Assembly: GCA_021730825.1 (NCBI GenBank)
Contig: JAKFYO010000069.1
Location: forward strand, 1 to 9,384
Direction: 5' to 3'
From: Hyphomicrobiales bacterium
Lineage (GTDB): Bacteria > Pseudomonadota > Alphaproteobacteria > Rhizobiales > Xanthobacteraceae
Length of the DNA stretch: 9,384 nt
The notes beneath the pieces were generated by a model, which saw nothing but the letters and a program-made list of their open reading frames with translations, was not told the origin of the DNA and did no database searches. The translations under genes were made by a program, and so were the position numbers. Positions within the stretch are counted from its first letter, which is position 1, and each line of letters opens with the position of its first letter. Shown piece by piece: positions 6,910-9,384 of this stretch.

Positions 6910-7404
6910 TTATCCGTTGAGATCGCGCCCAAGCACGAGCGCTGCGGCATTGCCTTCAGGCTTACGATAATACCCTGCGCGGCGTCCGACCTCCGCAAAC
7001 CCCGCACGCGAATAGAGTTTGCGCGCGGAGGCGTTGCCCTCATCGACTTCGAGAAACACGCGCGAAACGCCTAATGCGGCAAGGCGCCCGAGATGCTTCG
7101 CGAGCAACTTCGTCGCAGTGCCGTGACCGCGCTCGCCGGGCGCTAGCGCGACCAGAAGGATTTCGGCTTCGTGATCGACGCGATGCGAAAGCACGAAACC
7201 GACCACCGCACCGCGCCCGCCATTGGCGCGCGCGACATGCGCAATCGCTGCACGATCCGCAAGCAACCGTTCGAATTCGTTTTCGCTCCAGCCATGACGA
7301 AAGGAAACGCGATGCAGTACCGCGAGCGCGGAAGCGTCCCCCGGCCGCGCGTCGAGGATTGCGGGCTCGGCGCGCTTAAAAAATTCTGCCAACTTCCCGA
7401 TCAT
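6910..7404 (-). CDS. rimI: Ribosomal-protein-alanine N-acetyltransferase RimI
   Basis: This 164-residue GNAT acetyltransferase belongs to the group that acetylates the N-terminal alanine of ribosomal protein S18. The acetyl-CoA loop is ERGHGTA at 91-97 (Arg92-X2-Gly95-X-Ala97). The C-terminal GNAT part FLEVDEGNASARKLYSRAGF (118-136) is followed by VGRRAGYYRKPEG, a typical RimI ending with Asn124 and Tyr131. The frame stays open 58 codons further upstream, but that part reads antisense-like inside tsaB and resembles nothing. The ATG at 7402-7404 overlaps the tsaB stop as ATGA, which fixes the start. The tsaB-rimI pair is common in bacteria. Specificity for S18 is inferred from family and context, since GNAT enzymes are diverse. 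Confidence 0.92.
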   Translation of the reverse strand: MIGKLAEFFKRAEPAILDARPGDASALAVLHRVSFRHGWSENEFERLLADRAAIAHVARANGGRGAVVGFVLSHRVDHEAEILLVALAPGERGHGTATKLLAKHLGRLAALGVSRVFLEVDEGNASARKLYSRAGFAEVGRRAGYYRKPEGNAAALVLGRDLNG

Positions 7405-8087
7405 TGGCGCGGCACGTGATGCGAAGCCTGCGGCGTCACATCGGGCGCGCGCAGATAAAGCGGTTTGGCCGGCGAGCGTGTCGGCTCGGTCATGGCGGCT
7501 AACCGGGCCACCCATTCGATGCTCGGCTTTGCGCGTACATCGATCGAAACCGGCGCGGCCCCGGCATGACGCGGCCACTTCGCGGCGAGCAACGCAGCGG
7601 CAGGCCCGACGATCCGCACGGGCCCAGCGGTGATCGTCGGGATTGCGTCTTCAATCGAAGAGTGACGCGGGCTCAGGAGCACGCGCTGACCGGCGCCTGC
7701 CATCTGATAGAAAATATTTCCGTGACGCGCGTCGATCGCGGTCACCACCGGCACTGCCGGATCTTCTTCGATCTGCGGTGCGCCGAGCGCCGCGAGTGTC
7801 GTAATTCCGATCGTCGGCTTGCCGGAGGCGATCGCGAGACCCTTTGCTGCGGAAATCCCGACCCGCAGTCCGGTGTAGCTGCCGGGCCCGACCGTGGTCG
7901 CGATGCGGTCGAGATCGGAGAACTCCAAACCCGCCGCCTTCATCGCATCGGCAATGATCGGGATCAGCGCCTCGGCGTGCCCGCGGCGCATGTCATGCGA
8001 GAGCATCGCGAGGAGCTTCTGCTCCTCGGAATCGAAGACCGCTGCCTGACAGGCGTCGAGCGCGGTATCGATCGCTAGGATTTTCAT
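7401..8087 (-). CDS. tsaB: tRNA t6A37 biosynthesis protein TsaB
   Basis: This 228-residue member of the ASKHA/YgjD-YeaZ family is the partner that activates and holds TsaD in the TsaB-TsaD-TsaE complex making N6-threonylcarbamoyladenosine at position 37 of ANN-decoding tRNAs. It begins MKILAIDTALDACQAAVFD, the first ASKHA strands. It has RGHAEALIP at about 35-43 and the family hallmark VGPGSYTGLRVGISAAKGLA at 66-85, and continues with VVTAIDARHGNIFYQ at 114-128. It lacks the metal-binding histidine motif of TsaD, as expected for TsaB. The ATG at 8085-8087 is 71 bases past the nfuA stop, beyond the terminator, so it needs its own promoter within 8088-8120; I could not identify a convincing one. 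The ribosome site is weak. It is followed by rimI with a 4-base overlap. Confidence 0.95.
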   Translation of the reverse strand: MKILAIDTALDACQAAVFDSEEQKLLAMLSHDMRRGHAEALIPIIADAMKAAGLEFSDLDRIATTVGPGSYTGLRVGISAAKGLAIASGKPTIGITTLAALGAPQIEEDPAVPVVTAIDARHGNIFYQMAGAGQRVLLSPRHSSIEDAIPTITAGPVRIVGPAAALLAAKWPRHAGAAPVSIDVRAKPSIEWVARLAAMTEPTRSPAKPLYLRAPDVTPQASHHVPRQ

Positions 8088-8120
8088 GAAAAGCGCAATC
8101 CGGTGCCGGTTGCGACGGTC

Positions 8121-8155
8121 TTAAATGAAACGGGCCGCCCGATAAAGGCGGCCCG
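8121..8155 (-). terminator. Intrinsic terminator after nfuA
   Basis: Four bases past the nfuA stop, the minus strand has CGGGCCGCC, a 7-base loop (TTTATCG) and GGCGGCCCG. This is a perfect 9-pair GC stem (8131-8155), followed by the T-rich TTTCATTTAA (8121-8130). The T tract is interrupted but the stem is strong. On the plus strand the stem is not followed by Ts, so it acts only in the direction of the genes. It separates the usp-nfuA unit from tsaB-rimI. Confidence 0.85.
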
Positions 8156-8158
8156 GAA

Positions 8159-8719
8159 TTACATCGGACGGACTTCCTGCACGTCCGGCACGAAGTGCCG
8201 GAGCAGGTTCTCGATGCCGTTTTTGAGCGTTGCGGTCGAGGACGGGCAGCCGGCGCAGGCGCCCTTCATGTTCAGAAACACGATGCCGTCTTTATAACCG
8301 CGGAAGGTGATGTCGCCGCCGTCGTTTGCGACTGCCGGGCGCACGCGCGTTTCGATCAGTTCCTTGATCGTGGCTACGGTGCCGGCGTCATCGGCGTCGA
8401 AGAACTCCTCGTCGTCGGCGGTTTGCGTCGAGGCGCCCGATTTCAGGATCGGCTCGCCGGAGAGGTAGTGCTCCATGATCGCGCCCAGGATCGCGGGCTT
8501 CAGGTGCTGCCACTCGCCGTCGGTCTTGGTGACCGTGATGAAATCCTGCGCGAAGAAAACGCCCGATACTTGCGGGATCTCGAAGAGCTTCGCGGCCAGC
8601 GGCGAGCGCGAAGCGTCTTCTTTATTCCGCAGATCGAGGGTGCCCTGCGGCAACACGGCTTTACCCGGCAGGAACTTGAGCGTTGCCGGATTCGGCGTGG
8701 ATTCGGTCTGGATGAACAT
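8159..8719 (-). CDS. nfuA: NifU-like Fe-S cluster carrier (Nfu)
   Basis: This 186-residue Fe-S scaffold/carrier of the Nfu family passes [4Fe-4S] clusters to target enzymes. It has the Nfu_N domain (about 1-87, starting MFIQTESTPNPATLKFLPGK) and an acidic linker around 100-112. The C-terminal NifU-like domain (about 115-182) carries the cluster-binding Cys155-X2-Cys158 in KGACAGCPSS, with the typical VRPAVANDGGDI at 127-137. This architecture is that of mitochondrial NFU1 and its alphaproteobacterial relatives, not the E. coli NfuA with an A-type N-terminal domain, so the symbol is approximate. The ATG at 8717-8719 has an excellent AAGGAGG site 8 bases upstream. The usp gene ends 91 bases before it, and a strong terminator follows. 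MiaB, encoded in the same window, is the sort of two-cluster enzyme such carriers serve. Confidence 0.95.
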   Translation of the reverse strand: MFIQTESTPNPATLKFLPGKAVLPQGTLDLRNKEDASRSPLAAKLFEIPQVSGVFFAQDFITVTKTDGEWQHLKPAILGAIMEHYLSGEPILKSGASTQTADDEEFFDADDAGTVATIKELIETRVRPAVANDGGDITFRGYKDGIVFLNMKGACAGCPSSTATLKNGIENLLRHFVPDVQEVRPM

Positions 8720-8724
8720 GATTT

Positions 8725-8740
8725 AGGCCTCCTTCAGGCC
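8725..8740 (-). promoter_or_regulatory. nfuA Shine-Dalgarno within a GGCCT hairpin
   Basis: AAGGAGG (8728-8734 on the minus strand) is the strongest ribosome site in the window and confirms the nfuA start. It spans the loop and 3' arm of a small inverted repeat GGCCT-GAAGG-AGGCC (8726-8740), so part of it could be paired. Confidence 0.6.
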
Positions 8741-8793
8741 AAATCGGCACTTCTGAACCGGAATGTAGGGTCTCCGGGCCGGTTTCGGAAGGG

Positions 8794-8810
8794 AGGCCTG
8801 CGCAAGGCCT
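8794..8810 (-). repeat. AGGCCT inverted repeat just after usp
   Basis: Two copies of AGGCCT (8794-8799 and 8805-8810), each palindromic, are separated by 5 bases directly after the usp stop. They can form a 6-pair hairpin. It is followed by CCCTTCC on the minus strand, not a T run, so it is a poor intrinsic terminator. It may be an RNA end-protecting hairpin or weak pause. Confidence 0.4.
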
Positions 8811-9308
8811 TTATGCGAGCGCGTCGAGCTCTTCGTCGGTTAATTGCCCCGGCACGATCGTGATCGGGATGGTCATGGTGACCGAGCGCGAGCTTGCGAG
8901 CGAGGAGACCAGCGGACCAGGGCCTTTGTTGTCGGTACCGGCGGCGAGCACCAGCACGCCGATGTCCGGGTCTTCTTCGATCAGCTTCTGAATCTCGTCG
9001 GCTTTGCTGCCTTCGCGGATGATGATTTCCGGATCGATGCCTGCAAGATGCCGCGCGCGCGCCGCGAAATGATCGAGCCGCTTTTCCACTTCGTCGCGCG
9101 CTTCGGCGAGCATCAGTTCGCCGACGCCGAGCCACTGCTGGTTCGCTTCGCCGGTGGAAATGCAGGCAAGCATCACGAGTTTACCGCCCGTTCGCACGGC
9201 CCGGCGGCTTGCATAATAAACAGCGCGGTCGCATTCCGGCGTTTCGTCGATGATGACGAGAAATTTACGGTGATGGCCGGACTCGAAACTCTGGCGCGTG
9301 CGGGGCAT
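8811..9308 (-). CDS. Universal stress protein (UspA family)
   Basis: This is a small cytoplasmic protein with one Usp domain, 165 residues from the ATG at 9306-9308. The first strand is KFLVIIDETPECDRAVYYAS (15-34), an alphaproteobacterial variant of the usual VAVDGS start. A central helix is rich in charged residues (about 64-85), followed by IIIREGSKADEIQKLIEE (95-112) and the strand VLVLAAGT (118-125). The nucleotide-loop region GTDNKGPGPLVSS (124-136) does not follow the canonical Gly-X2-Gly-X9-Gly-Ser/Thr spacing exactly, so ATP binding is uncertain. It ends TIVPGQLTDEELDALA. The frame could begin 11 codons earlier at GTG 9339-9341, but no ribosome site precedes that; the ATG has GGAAA about 8 bases upstream. 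Its target or stress signal cannot be told from sequence. It lies upstream of nfuA with a 91-base gap. Confidence 0.88.
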   Translation of the reverse strand: MPRTRQSFESGHHRKFLVIIDETPECDRAVYYASRRAVRTGGKLVMLACISTGEANQQWLGVGELMLAEARDEVEKRLDHFAARARHLAGIDPEIIIREGSKADEIQKLIEEDPDIGVLVLAAGTDNKGPGPLVSSLASSRSVTMTIPITIVPGQLTDEELDALA

Positions 9309-9384
9309 TTCGCGTTTCCGGTTGACGCTAGAGCCTGCCACGGAGGAGCCGGGCGGCCAAGCGGGAGGAAAGTCGGTGCGTTAC

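Noticed and set aside
7405..7578. 58-codon N-terminal extension of RimI
   Set aside because: It lies wholly inside the tsaB coding region in another frame, and the ATG overlapping the tsaB stop gives the standard RimI length.
8088..8120. Promoter for tsaB in the short gap after the terminator
   Set aside because: A promoter is expected here, but the best hexamers (TTAAGA / GGATTG) match poorly, so I do not annotate one.
8746..8780. Possible promoter for nfuA around TACATT
   Set aside because: TACATT matches the -10 consensus at only 4 of 6 and no credible -35 lies 16-18 bases upstream.
9342..9384. End of an upstream gene or start of a divergent plus-strand gene (GGGAGGA then GTG at 9376)
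   Set aside because: Only a few codons are visible; a minus-strand TAA at 9381-9383 might end an upstream gene, but nothing can be identified.

Overview
The window is a GC-rich block of ten protein genes, all on the minus strand. There are no RNA genes, insertion sequences, phage genes or CRISPR arrays, and no gene-free stretch longer than about 100 bases. The gene order (universal stress protein, nfuA, tsaB, rimI, Fur/Mur regulator, plsC, miaB, phoH, ybeY, CorC-type protein, lnt) is the chromosomal arrangement I associate with Rhizobiales (Hyphomicrobiales), near Bradyrhizobiaceae or Xanthobacteraceae. The regulator lacks the Cys-X2-Cys zinc motif of E. coli Fur, as the alphaproteobacterial Mur/Fur group does. 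Genus cannot be decided from sequence alone.

In direction of transcription (high to low coordinates): a universal stress protein (to 8811) is followed by nfuA (8159-8719), which has a strong ribosome site and ends at a clear intrinsic terminator (8121-8155). Next come tsaB and rimI (6910-8087), joined by an ATGA overlap. A good sigma-70-type promoter (6874-6902) then precedes a Mur/Fur regulator that starts with TTG. From there plsC, miaB, phoH, ybeY, the CorC-type gene and lnt run with tiny gaps or overlaps to the window edge, where lnt is cut off. The one larger gap in this run, 91 bases between plsC and miaB, holds a 27-codon reading frame and a hairpin.

The genes are mainly housekeeping functions in translation and envelope building. 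TsaB (t6A) and MiaB (ms2i6A) modify tRNA next to the anticodon, and RimI acetylates ribosomal protein S18. PhoH and YbeY act in rRNA/RNA processing. NfuA delivers Fe-S clusters of the kind MiaB needs. PlsC makes phosphatidic acid, and Lnt N-acylates lipoproteins. The metal-responsive regulator sits at the head of the long run, so it may be co-transcribed with the envelope and tRNA genes.

I do not see a new defence or mobile system. The points worth a second look are small regulatory arrangements: the leader frame plus hairpin before miaB, a possible -1 slip site at the phoH/ybeY junction, ribosome sites inside hairpins before phoH and nfuA, and two essential-type genes started by TTG.
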